The notes: generated by a model not told the origin, from the letters alone. A stretch of DNA of 27,907 nucleotides from an uncultured Oscillibacter sp. (GCA_910583695.1 CAJTZL010000042.1:1-27907), one strand, 5' to 3'; numbered from the stretch's first letter, positions 1 to 7,380 are shown. Translations and numbers: made by a program.

Positions 1-31
1 AAACTGCACTCCGCTCCTTTGCCCCTCCTCT

Positions 32-57
32 TCAAGGGGGAGCAGGCTCCCCCTTGA
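32..57. repeat. 12-bp perfect inverted repeat
   Basis: The arms TCAAGGGGGAGC (32-43) and GCTCCCCCTTGA (46-57) are exact reverse complements separated by two bases. A second short G/C hairpin follows at about 69-80. Neither is followed by a clear T-run. The rest of 1-258 shows no convincing gene. The repeat may be the 3' end structure of a transcript entering from the left or part of a dispersed repeat; the sequence alone does not decide. Confidence 0.45.
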
Positions 58-171
58 GCAACCCCCTCCCCCTGCGGGGGGACGAGGGACGAAGAACGGG
101 GGATGGAACGAGGGAATTGCGCGGGGTTTTGGTCCGCTGGGAATTTGCAGGTGGACACTGATCACTGGTTC

Positions 172-180
172 AGTATAGCA
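172..180 (-). promoter_or_regulatory. Putative extended -10 promoter, leftward
   Basis: Read on the minus strand this is TGC-TATACT, an extended -10 element. No good -35 hexamer is found 17 bases upstream, which is tolerable for extended -10 promoters. It would drive transcription leftward out of the window, toward a gene not visible here. Confidence 0.35.
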
Positions 181-258
181 CAGGTGCCGGTATGCGTGTG
201 TTACGATTTTGTGACATTTGGAGCGGGGCCCCCTTGAGGGCCCACTTTTGCAGTATGC

Positions 259-1017
259 TCAGGTTTTCACAAACTTAACCAAAAGCTGGGAGGGCGTCAC
301 TTTGGCCAGGAGGCGGTAAAACTTATAGAACAGTTTGGGGGTATAGATCGTGCGGCCCGCTTTCGCGGCCCGGAGAGCTCCGGCCGCTACCTTCACCTGG
401 TCGCAGTAAGGCAGGAACTCGAAGGTGCTGGAATGGCCCGTGATGCCCGCCAGAGGCAGGAACTCCGTGGCCATAGGGCCGGGGCACACCGCGGTTACGC
501 TTACCTTCCGGCGGCGCAGCTCTTCGTTCAGGCCCACGGTAAAGTGGGAGACATAGGCCTTGGTGGAGGAGTAGACCGTCATGCGGGGGTTGGGGCAGAA
601 GGAAGCGATGGAGGAGACGTTCAAAATATGTCCGCCCTCCGGCATATACGGCAGGGCGATGTTGGTCACGGCGGTCAGAGCCCGGACGTTCAGGTCTACC
701 ATGCGGGTCTGTGTGGCGGTGTCCATTTCGCCTACGCGGCCCAGGTAGCCGCAGCCCGCGCAGTTCACCAGCAGGGAAACCTCCGGCTTCTCCTCCGCCA
801 GCCGCTCCTTCAGGGACATGAAGCTCATGGGGTCGCAGAGGTCCAGTGCGATGCAGGCGGTATGCCGCCCCGGCAGGCTGATGGCCAGGCTCTCCAGCCG
901 GTCCTCCCGGCGGGCGATGAGCCAATAGCACTCGATGTCAGGGAAGACGTCCTCAATCTGGCGGGCCAGCTCCCGGCCCAGGCCGGAGGACGCGCCGGTA
1001 ATGATGGCGGTTTTCAT
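259..1017 (-). CDS. Short-chain dehydrogenase/reductase (SDR)
   Basis: A 252-residue classical SDR, probably a cytoplasmic NAD(P)(H)-dependent oxidoreductase of unknown substrate. The Rossmann motif TGASSGLG is at residues 7-14, NCAG at 85-88, the NVSS strand with the catalytic serine at 133-136, and the YxxxK pair at Tyr149/Lys153, so all catalytic residues are present. The length is normal for the family. An in-frame ATG lies 15 bases upstream, but its codons contain the AAGGAGG Shine-Dalgarno sequence that serves the ATG at 1017, so the internal start is chosen. It is last in a probable operon, 29 bases after the cyclophilin gene. The C-terminus is rich in Lys and aromatics, as in DltE-like SDRs. 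The family is certain; the substrate is not visible. Confidence 0.92.
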   Translation of the reverse strand: MKTAIITGASSGLGRELARQIEDVFPDIECYWLIARREDRLESLAISLPGRHTACIALDLCDPMSFMSLKERLAEEKPEVSLLVNCAGCGYLGRVGEMDTATQTRMVDLNVRALTAVTNIALPYMPEGGHILNVSSIASFCPNPRMTVYSSTKAYVSHFTVGLNEELRRRKVSVTAVCPGPMATEFLPLAGITGHSSTFEFLPYCDQVKVAAGALRAAKAGRTIYTPKLFYKFYRLLAKVTPSQLLVKFVKT

Positions 1018-1046
1018 GGCTTCCTCCTTCATGCGTCCGTTTTTGT

Positions 1047-1571
1047 TCAGAGGGTCTCGGGCTCCAGGTACTCCTCGCCCTTGGTATCCACCCGGACGGA
1101 CTGGATTACCACGGGCTTTTTGGGCTTATCGTCCATCATGCTCCGGGGAACCCGGGAGATGGCGATGGCGTCGTCCACGCCCTCGATGACCTGGCCGAAG
1201 GCGGCGTAGTCCCCGTCCAGGTGCTCCGCCGGGGCCACCATGACGAAGAACTGGCTTCCGGCGGAATCCGGGGCCATGGTCCGGGCCATGGAGAGGACGC
1301 CGGCGCTGTGCTTCAAGTCGTTCTGTGCAAAGCCATTGGAGGCAAACTCGCCCTTGATCTCATAGCCGGGGCCCCCCATGCCGGTTCCGTCGGGACAGCC
1401 GCCCTGAATCATGAAGCCGGGGATGACCCTATGGAAGGTCAGGCCGTCGTAAAAGCCCTTGTTGGCCAGGGCGATGAAATTACGGACCGTGTTGGGGGCT
1501 TTTTCGGGATAGAGCTCGGCGGTCATTTTTTTGCCGTCCTCCATCAAAATCGTGGCGATGGGATTGCTCAT
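1047..1571 (-). CDS. Cyclophilin-type peptidyl-prolyl cis-trans isomerase
   Basis: A 174-residue single-domain cyclophilin that catalyses cis-trans isomerisation of Xaa-Pro bonds during protein folding. The core motif FHRVIPGFMIQGG covers residues 46-58, with catalytic Arg48 and active-site Gln56; the SQFFV strand is at 106-110. There is no signal peptide or TM segment, so it should be cytoplasmic. Its length matches the small bacterial PpiB-type enzymes, with a short acidic C-terminal extension. The ATG is preceded by AAAGGA about 10 bases upstream. It lies 24 bases after the membrane-protein gene and 29 bases before the SDR, consistent with one operon starting at smpB. Confidence 0.95.
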   Translation of the reverse strand: MSNPIATILMEDGKKMTAELYPEKAPNTVRNFIALANKGFYDGLTFHRVIPGFMIQGGCPDGTGMGGPGYEIKGEFASNGFAQNDLKHSAGVLSMARTMAPDSAGSQFFVMVAPAEHLDGDYAAFGQVIEGVDDAIAISRVPRSMMDDKPKKPVVIQSVRVDTKGEEYLEPETL

Positions 1572-1595
1572 GTCGTTTCGTTCCTTTCCTATTTC

Positions 1596-2948
1596 TTATT
1601 TCAACAGAGTGATGCCATGGTCGGTCAAAAAGTTCATAAATCGGGAACCACATGCGTCCCGGGTACTGAATTTCACCAGGGTTTTCCCCTGCTTATCACG
1701 GAGGATATAACACTCGTCCGAGCGGTCATAACGGAGGCCTCCAATATCCTCCAGGCAGATTTCCCGGAGGGGAAGGAGCCCCTTGTCCAGCCAGATATGC
1801 CCGGACTCCACAGACAGGCGAGGCGGGAACAGCTCCCCGCTGGCCGCCGCCCAGACCCAGGGCCCGACAAGCAGAACAAACACCAGCGCCACCATGATTT
1901 TCAGGCCCGGGATGATACAGCCCTCTCCCAAAAGGGCGGCGATGGGGAATCCAATGGGAAACACTGCGATGGTCAGAAGCATCCCCGCGCCAATCCAGGC
2001 GCCGATGGGCCGGGTCCGCCGAAGCTCCAGGGAGAAGTCCTGCGCATCCCAGGCGGAATATCGGCCCAGGTCCGTATGAAGGATGGTCTCTTCCCTCTCC
2101 GGTCCGGCCTCCAGCTCCGCGGCGCACTCGGAAACAATCTCCCGGACGGCTTCGCCCAAGGCACCGGGCTCCTCCGGTTCCCGGGTCTCTCTCAGGGCAA
2201 GGGGCCCCGTTGGGGGGACTTCCGTCAAGCGGCGGAAGGGAACGTCGTGGTTCTTGAGGTATTTGACGAACAGCTCCCCGTTCCTGCCCGACATACAGAA
2301 CACGGCCAGGGTCTCGTCCTGGCGGTTGTACAGGACGCAATGCCCAACACCCGGCGCAAGGATGACTCCTGCCACGTCCTGCACCAGAAACGTGCGCCCC
2401 CGCCGCAGCCGGGGCTCTGACCGGATGGTATCGCCCTGGACGTGGAGGATGGTGCCGCCCGACCCCACATCAAAGGCAGCGGGGACTTCCGGGCCGAAAG
2501 GCGGGCTGACGTGCCAGTGACCGGAGAGCCTCCCCCGGCCATACCGGGCGGCGATGCGCCTGGGGTCCCGGTACCACGCCGGGTCCACATAGCGGAGGAA
2601 GGCCTCCCGCCCCAGGAATCGGGAGAAGCACACAAGCAGGGCACTGAGAAGGCACACAGTCAACCCGACCCCCGCCGTATCCGGTTTTGCCGCCAAGGGC
2701 AGGGCCAGAAAGGCACAGCCCCAAGTGGAGGCATCGGCGAACCGCCTCTGCCGCAGGCCCCGGAAGCACCCATAGCCCAGGTAGGCGGCGGGGCAGAACA
2801 GCAGGGGCCCCAGGACCGTCAGGGACGTGTCCAACCCCTGGTCCCACAAAAACGCAAGCAGTCCGGTCCACAGCCACGCGGCCAAATACGTGCCCAAGGC
2901 CGCCCCGGCCAGGCCCCGGACCGCCGCGAGTACCTTGCGCCCGCTCAC
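1596..2948 (-). CDS. Membrane protein with duplicated PH-like domain, unknown function
   Basis: A 450-residue protein I do not recognise by name. Hydrophobic segments at about 7-35, 42-62, 73-110, 316-340 and 348-370 suggest at least five TM helices in two groups. After each group comes a soluble module, at about 189-238 and 398-448, and the two resemble each other: VQDVAGV/LEDIGGL, then a short beta hairpin (CVLYNRQDETLAVF/CYILRDKQGKTLVKF), then FVKYLKNHDV/FMNFLTDHGI. This looks like an internal duplication of a small PH-like fold, which is inference. The start is a GTG four bases after the smpB stop, with only a weak purine-rich upstream site, so translational coupling to smpB is likely. 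No catalytic motif is visible. Confidence 0.8.
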   Translation of the reverse strand: MSGRKVLAAVRGLAGAALGTYLAAWLWTGLLAFLWDQGLDTSLTVLGPLLFCPAAYLGYGCFRGLRQRRFADASTWGCAFLALPLAAKPDTAGVGLTVCLLSALLVCFSRFLGREAFLRYVDPAWYRDPRRIAARYGRGRLSGHWHVSPPFGPEVPAAFDVGSGGTILHVQGDTIRSEPRLRRGRTFLVQDVAGVILAPGVGHCVLYNRQDETLAVFCMSGRNGELFVKYLKNHDVPFRRLTEVPPTGPLALRETREPEEPGALGEAVREIVSECAAELEAGPEREETILHTDLGRYSAWDAQDFSLELRRTRPIGAWIGAGMLLTIAVFPIGFPIAALLGEGCIIPGLKIMVALVFVLLVGPWVWAAASGELFPPRLSVESGHIWLDKGLLPLREICLEDIGGLRYDRSDECYILRDKQGKTLVKFSTRDACGSRFMNFLTDHGITLLK

Positions 2949-2952
2949 GGCT

Positions 2953-3411
2953 TCAACGCGCCTTCATGGCCCGGTCCATCTCCCGCTTCGCGTCCCGCTG
3001 GGCGGCAGCGTCCCGCTTGTCGTAGTTTTTCTTGCCCTTGCAGAGGCCCACCTCCAGCTTCACCCGGGCGTCCTTGAAATAAACGGACAGGGGGACCAGG
3101 GTGTAGCCGTCCTGCTTCACCAGGGCGTGGAGCTTGCGAATCTCCCGCTTGTGCATCAGCAGGCGGCGGGGCCGGACGGGGTCCTTGTTGAAGATGTTCC
3201 CCTTTTCATAGGGAGAGATGTGCAGCCCCAGGACGAAGAGCTCCCCGTCCTTTACGGTACAGTAGGAGTCCTTGAGGTTCAGGGTTCCGGCCCGGACGGA
3301 CTTGACCTCCGTCCCCGCCAGCTCGATGCCCGCTTCATACGTTTCCTCCACATAGTAATCATGATGGGCCTTCCGGTTCTGGGCGGCGATTTTCACGCCT
3401 TTCTTTTCCAT
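2953..3411 (-). CDS. smpB: SsrA-binding protein SmpB
   Basis: A 152-residue SmpB, the partner of tmRNA in rescuing stalled ribosomes (trans-translation). Family hallmarks are visible: an N-terminal NRKAHHDY segment, the ETYEAGIELAGTEVKS strand pair, the SVRAGTLNLKDSY block, the HISPY motif, and a Lys/Arg-rich C-terminal tail from GKKNYDKR onward that enters the decoding channel. The reading frame stays open upstream, but an AAGGAGG site seven bases before the ATG at 3411 fixes the start. A good promoter lies upstream at 3458-3486. No ssrA gene is visible nearby, although the two genes are adjacent in many bacteria. It is first in a four-gene minus-strand operon. Confidence 0.97.
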   Translation of the reverse strand: MEKKGVKIAAQNRKAHHDYYVEETYEAGIELAGTEVKSVRAGTLNLKDSYCTVKDGELFVLGLHISPYEKGNIFNKDPVRPRRLLMHKREIRKLHALVKQDGYTLVPLSVYFKDARVKLEVGLCKGKKNYDKRDAAAQRDAKREMDRAMKAR

Positions 3412-3457
3412 TGCGCCACCTCCTTGGGGGAAATCCCGCCCGGTTTTGTCAAGGCTT

Positions 3458-3486
3458 AGTATACCATGATTTTCCCTTCCAGGCAA
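3458..3486 (-). promoter_or_regulatory. Sigma-A-type promoter of the smpB operon
   Basis: Read on the minus strand: -35 TTGCCT (3486-3481), a 17-base spacer, and -10 TATACT (3463-3458) preceded by TGG, giving an extended -10. It lies about 45 bases upstream of the smpB start. Confidence 0.75.
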
Positions 3487-3762
3487 GGGGAGAATCGGCG
3501 GGGGACGTGTCCGATTGCGCATTTTATGGGGGGAACGCGGCGCAGGGGGGGGGGATGTGCCCGCCCTTCTATTGAAAAGGCCGGGGCCCGGGAGAAGGGA
3601 TTCCACACTGGTCCGTCCCCGCCGGGTGTTTTCCCATTGAAGGAGCCCGCCGTTTCCGGCGGGTTCAGCTTGTCAAACACGTACGGCCCGAAAGTGGGCA
3701 GCAAGGAAAAGCGCTGTGAGAGAATCCATCAGAAGTCCTCCCCTTTTCCTTCGTGGGTTTTT
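3487..3762. other. Gene-free stretch between two minus-strand genes
   Basis: I see no convincing gene here. Open frames exist on both strands but lack a ribosome binding site and read as low-complexity Pro/Arg/Gly protein. The one local structure is a short hairpin, CCCGCCG/CGGCGGG (3646-3652 and 3657-3663), without a T-run. The stretch is unusually G-rich on the plus strand near 3541-3555. Confidence 0.5.
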
Positions 3763-3810
3763 AACAGCCTTCAGCTGCCCCGGCTTTTGCCGGGGCAGCT
3801 GAAGGCTGTT
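3763..3810. terminator. Perfect 22-bp hairpin downstream of the nucleotidase gene
   Basis: The arms at 3763-3784 and 3789-3810 are exact reverse complements of 22 bases around a TTTT loop. It begins 21 bases past the stop of the minus-strand nucleotidase gene, the usual place for a terminator. The minus-strand transcript continues with A-rich rather than U-rich sequence after the stem, while the plus strand has a short TTTT run, so it is not a textbook intrinsic terminator in the direction needed. It may act by stem strength alone or stabilise the 3' end. Confidence 0.6.
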
Positions 3811-3831
3811 TTAATACACGCTTTTCCAGGC

Positions 3832-5898
3832 TTACGCCGCGGGAATCACCAGGACCTGCCCGATCCGGATGGAGGCGGGGTCCTTGACGGAAGCCTTGTT
3901 GGCATTGTAGATGACACCCCACTTGGTTCCGGTGCCGTAGACCTCCTGAGCAATGCTCCAGAGGCAGTCCCCGGCCTTGACGGTGTAGTCACCCTCGGCG
4001 GCGGGGGCCGGCGCGGGAGAAGGAACGGGAGCGGGTTCCGGCTTGGGAGCCGGGGCGGGCTCAGGCTCCGGTTCGGGAGCGGGGATGGGCTCGGGAGCCG
4101 GGGTGGGCTCCTCGGCGGGCTCTTCCTCCAGAGGCGGCAGAACGCCTGCGGCCCGCAGGGCGGGACCGTTCAGGGAGGCGATGTTGGGGGTGCGGCCGTC
4201 CTCACTGGTGGGAATCTCAATCTCACCCGCCCGGACCTTCTCATAAATCAGATCCTTCTGGGGATCGTCCAGGTCCGCGCCCACGATCTTCCAGTTGTTA
4301 TCCACCTCGGGCATCAGGGGGCCGTCCAGGGACTCCACATATTCCGTGATCATGTCCCGGACCGCGCCGCCCTCGTAGACCACGTCCGCCTCGTTGATGA
4401 GGCCCGCGGAGACGAGGCCGCCGTAACGGTAGTTGTTCAGGGCCAGGATCATGGTCTCGTCGTCGGTCATGGGATGGCCCTTGTAGACCACGTTCTGGAT
4501 GCGGGAACCCACGGGCTTGGAAATGTCGATCTCATAGTCCAGGCCCGCAAACATGTCGTAGTTGTACAGGCGGATGTTGGGGTTGAAGCTGATGGTCACG
4601 TCGCCAGGCTGGTACTGGTTGAAGAAGCTGCCCGCTTTTTCCTCCATGATGGCCTTCATCTGTTTTCCCGTGACCTTGACGCCGTAGAGGGTGTTGTCGT
4701 ATTTGTAGATTTTCACGCTGTCCCGGTGGAGGAAGGGTCCCTCCTGGAGGTTGCTGGTGGAGTCAAACAGGGCCGCCAGGGACACGTCGGCCCCGGCCCG
4801 CTCCATCTGGACCTTGTTCACCAGATCGGTGACGGCGTCATCCTCCAGGACGGCGGTGGGGATACCGGGGAGAACTTCGAGATTCTCAATGAAGGTCTTG
4901 CCCACGGTGCCCACCTGACGGGAGGCCAGCTCCAGGCTCTTCTCGTGGAGATCCTTGACCTGGGCCAGGAACTCCGGGTCCGGAGCCGCCTCGGCGCAGT
5001 CCAGGAGCTCGCCCTCGGCCTTGTCCACAGTCCAGCCGTCACCGTCGGCCTTGAGGGTCAGCGTGACCTTGCTGACAAATTCGCTGTTGCTGCCGGGCTC
5101 CAGGACGGGGATGCCCCCGATGGTCTCATTGACCTTGGCGTGGGCGTGGCCGATGAACAGGGCGTCCATCCGGTCGCCGTATTTCTCGGCGACTTCCCGC
5201 ATGCCCGCAACGCCGTACTCGCCGTCCAGGCCGTAGTGGACGGAGCCGATGATCACGTCGGCCTTGCCTTCCAGCTCGTCCAGAATTTTGCCGATTTCCT
5301 CGTCGGGGTTCGTGATTTTCATGTTGTCATAATGGCTGGGATCGGACTTCTCCCACTGGGGGATATGGGGCGCGTCCACGCCGAAGACCGCAACCTTCAC
5401 ACCGTCCACCTCGAAGATGTGATAGGCGTCCAGCCAGCGGGACCCGTCGGCCTTGTAGAAGTTGCCGCCCAGGGTGACGCCCTGGAACTCCTCAATCTCC
5501 CGGGTGGTGTACTTGAAATCGAAGTTGAACTCGTGGTTGCCCAGCGTCCAGGCATCGTACTTCAAGTAGTTCATGGCCTCAATCATGGGGTGAGGCACTT
5601 CGTCCAGGAAGGACTGGATGTAGTTGGCCTGGGTGGTGTCGCCGGTGTCCAGCAGAAGCAGGTCCGGGTCCGCCTCCCGCTCCGCCTTAATGATGGCGGC
5701 GGCGTGGGCCATACTGGTTTTGGCTTCCTTGTTGGAGGCATAGTCAAAGGGGTTGACCATGCCGTGCAGATCGCTGGTCTGCAGGATGGTGACGGTTTTG
5801 CCGTCCTCCTCCGCCGCCAGGGCGGGGACGGACAGCCCGGCCAGCATGGCCAGGACCAGCACCAGCGCCAGGAACTGCTTGCGCGCGATGTTTCGCAT
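3832..5898 (-). CDS. Secreted 5'-nucleotidase-type metallophosphoesterase with LysM anchor
   Basis: A 688-residue exported enzyme of the UshA/CpdB/YfkN family, which hydrolyses nucleotides or 2',3'-cyclic nucleotides outside the cell. A signal peptide covers residues 1-28 (cleavage near ALA-A). The metallophosphoesterase domain shows SDLHG (42-46), DTGD (84-87), GNHEF (120-124), His221 and GHAH (250-253), which are the two-metal ligands. The 5'-nucleotidase C-terminal domain follows at about 340-560. A Pro/Glu/Ala-rich linker leads to one LysM domain at 638-688, which should bind peptidoglycan in place of a sortase signal. The ATG has a GGGAGG site, and a strong promoter lies 50-80 bases upstream. 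Monocistronic; the likely role is nucleotide and phosphate scavenging. Confidence 0.93.
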   Translation of the reverse strand: MRNIARKQFLALVLVLAMLAGLSVPALAAEEDGKTVTILQTSDLHGMVNPFDYASNKEAKTSMAHAAAIIKAEREADPDLLLLDTGDTTQANYIQSFLDEVPHPMIEAMNYLKYDAWTLGNHEFNFDFKYTTREIEEFQGVTLGGNFYKADGSRWLDAYHIFEVDGVKVAVFGVDAPHIPQWEKSDPSHYDNMKITNPDEEIGKILDELEGKADVIIGSVHYGLDGEYGVAGMREVAEKYGDRMDALFIGHAHAKVNETIGGIPVLEPGSNSEFVSKVTLTLKADGDGWTVDKAEGELLDCAEAAPDPEFLAQVKDLHEKSLELASRQVGTVGKTFIENLEVLPGIPTAVLEDDAVTDLVNKVQMERAGADVSLAALFDSTSNLQEGPFLHRDSVKIYKYDNTLYGVKVTGKQMKAIMEEKAGSFFNQYQPGDVTISFNPNIRLYNYDMFAGLDYEIDISKPVGSRIQNVVYKGHPMTDDETMILALNNYRYGGLVSAGLINEADVVYEGGAVRDMITEYVESLDGPLMPEVDNNWKIVGADLDDPQKDLIYEKVRAGEIEIPTSEDGRTPNIASLNGPALRAAGVLPPLEEEPAEEPTPAPEPIPAPEPEPEPAPAPKPEPAPVPSPAPAPAAEGDYTVKAGDCLWSIAQEVYGTGTKWGVIYNANKASVKDPASIRIGQVLVIPAA

Positions 5899-5949
5899 AA
5901 AATGACCTCCCGTTTTTTCATTTCCTTCCCTCGTAAAGCAGGGGAGTTT

Positions 5950-5978
5950 ATTATACGACGTTTTCCAGCAACATGCAA
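5950..5978 (-). promoter_or_regulatory. Sigma-A-type promoter of the nucleotidase gene
   Basis: On the minus strand: -35 TTGCAT (5978-5973), a 17-base spacer, and a consensus -10 TATAAT (5955-5950). It lies about 50 bases upstream of the nucleotidase ATG. Confidence 0.8.
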
Positions 5979-6066
5979 TAGAGTTTAAGAAAGATTTTCA
6001 CTTGTGTTTGGGTAATTACAACAAAAGGACTGGCAATCCTTGTCAGCACAATGCCTTCCGCCAAAC

Positions 6067-6105
6067 CGCAGAGCCGGGAATTCTTTGTCTCCGGCGGCGT
6101 TTTTT
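6067..6105 (+). terminator. Orphan terminator-like hairpin
   Basis: GCCGG (6073-6077) pairs with CCGGC (6091-6095). An outer CGC/GCG clamp (6067-6069 and 6097-6099) is followed by six T residues (6100-6105). No plus-strand gene ends just upstream, so its purpose is unclear. It sits just before the promoter of the ABC leader. Confidence 0.4.
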
Positions 6106-6119
6106 GGTGAAAATGACGG

Positions 6120-6148
6120 TTGACTTTATCCCTTTAAAGCTGTATAGT
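6120..6148 (+). promoter_or_regulatory. Sigma-A-type promoter of the ABC importer leader
   Basis: -35 TTGACT (6120-6125), a 17-base spacer and -10 TATAGT (6143-6148). Transcription should start near 6155, giving a leader of about 245 bases before the substrate-binding protein gene. Confidence 0.82.
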
Positions 6149-6194
6149 ACAAAAGCGTCAAGGCTGTTCATTCATCTGAGAGGAGCGTTATTCG

Positions 6195-6293
6195 ATGGGT
6201 ATGCGCACTTCTACCCTCCGAGGCGTCTATTTCCGCTTTCCCAAGGTCCGCTATGCGGGCCGTTTTGAGCGTGGAACCAGACAGTCCGGCTGA
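6195..6293 (+). CDS. Putative 32-residue leader peptide
   Basis: A small ORF in the transcript leader of the ABC operon. ATG at 6195 is preceded by AGGAG (6181-6185) nine bases upstream, and TGA is at 6291-6293. The peptide is basic and aromatic: seven Arg (residues 4, 9, 14, 19, 23, 26, 29), two Tyr (12, 20) and three Phe (13, 15, 24), with a YFRF cluster at 12-15. The stop codon lies immediately 3' of an RNA arm (6278-6288) that can pair with the left arm of the terminator at 6317-6341. That arrangement fits a translated control peptide, as in trp-type attenuators. It has no homologue I recognise. A chance ORF cannot be excluded, but promoter, Shine-Dalgarno and terminator are all in the right places. 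Confidence 0.5.
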   Translation: MGMRTSTLRGVYFRFPKVRYAGRFERGTRQSG

Positions 6294-6316
6294 ACAGGCG
6301 CTTGCTTTGATGGAAG

Positions 6317-6346
6317 GCGGTTCTGTCTGCGGACGGGCCGCTTTTT
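6317..6346 (+). terminator. Putative attenuator (intrinsic terminator) before the ABC operon
   Basis: GCGGTTC pairs with GGGCCGC (with two G-U pairs); after a one-base bulge, GTC pairs with GAC around a TGCG loop. Five T residues follow at 6342-6346. It lies 53 bases before the first importer gene and downstream of its promoter, so it would stop transcription early unless disrupted. An alternative pairing of 6278-6288 with 6318-6329 (CAGACAG with CTGTCTG, plus CCG with CGG) would consume its left arm. Confidence 0.6.
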
Positions 6347-6399
6347 ATAATGAACCCCGCAAATCCGCGCACACTATAAAGAATACAAGGAGATTGGAA

Positions 6400-7356
6400 A
6401 TGATGAAGAAGAACGTTTTCGCGCTGATCCTGGCCCTGGCCATGGTCCTGAGCCTCGCCGCCTGCGGCGGCTCCAGCAAATCCTATAAAATCGGCATCTG
6501 CCAGCTGGCCCCCCACCCGGCCCTGGACGCCGCTACCGAGGGCTTTACCGACGCGGTGAACGCCCTGCTTCCCGGTCAGGTGGAAATCGACTCCCAGAAC
6601 GCCGCGGGAGACACGCCCACCTGCGCCACCATCATCAACGGCTTTGTCTCCGGAGGCGTGGACCTGATCATGGCCAACGCCACCGCGCCCCTCCAGGCCG
6701 CCGCCTCCGCCACCGCCGACATCCCGGTGCTGGGTACCTCCATCACCGAGTACGGCGTGGCCCTGGGCATTGACAGCTTCTCCGGCGTCGTGGGCTCCAA
6801 CGTCTCCGGCACCTCCGACCTTGCTCCCCTGGACCAGCAGGCCCAGATGATTCAGGAGTGGTATCCCGACGCCAAGACCGTGGGATTGATCTTCTGCTCC
6901 GCCGAGCCCAACAGCCAGTATCAGGTGGACAACGTCCAGAGCTACCTGGAGGGAATGGGCTATGCCTGCACCCAGTTCCCCTTCTCCGACACCAACGACA
7001 TGGCCTCCGTGGTCCAGAGCGCCGCGGACGCCTCCGACGTGCTGTATGTCCCCACGGACAACACGGCGGCAAACAACGCCGGAATCATTGACAACATCTG
7101 CCGGGGCGTGAAGCCCGTCTTCGCCGGGGAAGAGGGCATCTGCGGCGGCTGCGGCGTGGCCACCCTGTCCATCAGCTACTATGACATCGGCTACAAGACC
7201 GGCGAAATGGCCGCGGACATCCTGACCGGCAAGGCCAAGGTCTCCGAAATGGCCATTGAGTACGCGCCCCAGTTCGTCAAGAAGTACAACCCCGCCATCT
7301 GCGAGGCCCTGGGCCTCACCGCTCCCGAGGGCTACGAGGCCATCGCCGCCGAGTAA
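6400..7356 (+). CDS. ABC transporter substrate-binding lipoprotein (TrpX-like, PF04392-type)
   Basis: A 318-residue extracytoplasmic solute receptor. A lipoprotein signal peptide ends in LSLAAC with Cys22 as the acylated residue, so the protein should be tethered outside the membrane. The mature part begins SYKIGICQLAPHPALD and continues as a type I periplasmic-binding fold of the ABC_sub_bind family, whose characterised streptococcal members (TrpX) are tied to tryptophan uptake. The frame is open to 6253, but AAGGAG at 6387-6392 fixes the start at one of the tandem ATGs, 6400 or 6403. It is followed after 24 bases by the permease. Ligand: an aromatic amino acid is the family-based guess; the sequence does not prove it. 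Confidence 0.9.
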   Translation: MMKKNVFALILALAMVLSLAACGGSSKSYKIGICQLAPHPALDAATEGFTDAVNALLPGQVEIDSQNAAGDTPTCATIINGFVSGGVDLIMANATAPLQAAASATADIPVLGTSITEYGVALGIDSFSGVVGSNVSGTSDLAPLDQQAQMIQEWYPDAKTVGLIFCSAEPNSQYQVDNVQSYLEGMGYACTQFPFSDTNDMASVVQSAADASDVLYVPTDNTAANNAGIIDNICRGVKPVFAGEEGICGGCGVATLSISYYDIGYKTGEMAADILTGKAKVSEMAIEYAPQFVKKYNPAICEALGLTAPEGYEAIAAE

Positions 7357-7380
7357 GACAATCAGAGAGGGGTTTCCATC

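Noticed and set aside
3412..3831. A tmRNA (ssrA) gene near smpB
   Set aside because: No tRNA-like acceptor, tag-coding frame or CCA end was found on either strand in the flanking gap.
3466..5988. An 840-codon open frame on the plus strand
   Set aside because: Antisense to the nucleotidase gene, whose signal peptide, metal motifs and LysM domain are unmistakable; the antisense product has no recognisable domain or ribosome binding site.
6002..6268. An 88-codon open frame before the importer
   Set aside because: No ribosome binding site at its ATG; it runs through the orphan hairpin, the promoter and part of the leader ORF in another frame.
6195..6290. A purine-riboswitch-like string (ACTTCTACCC at 6211-6220)
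   Set aside because: It resembles the J2/3 TTTCTACC core, but the flanking P2/P3 stems, the CCGTAAA-type loop and the closing GACTA segment are missing.
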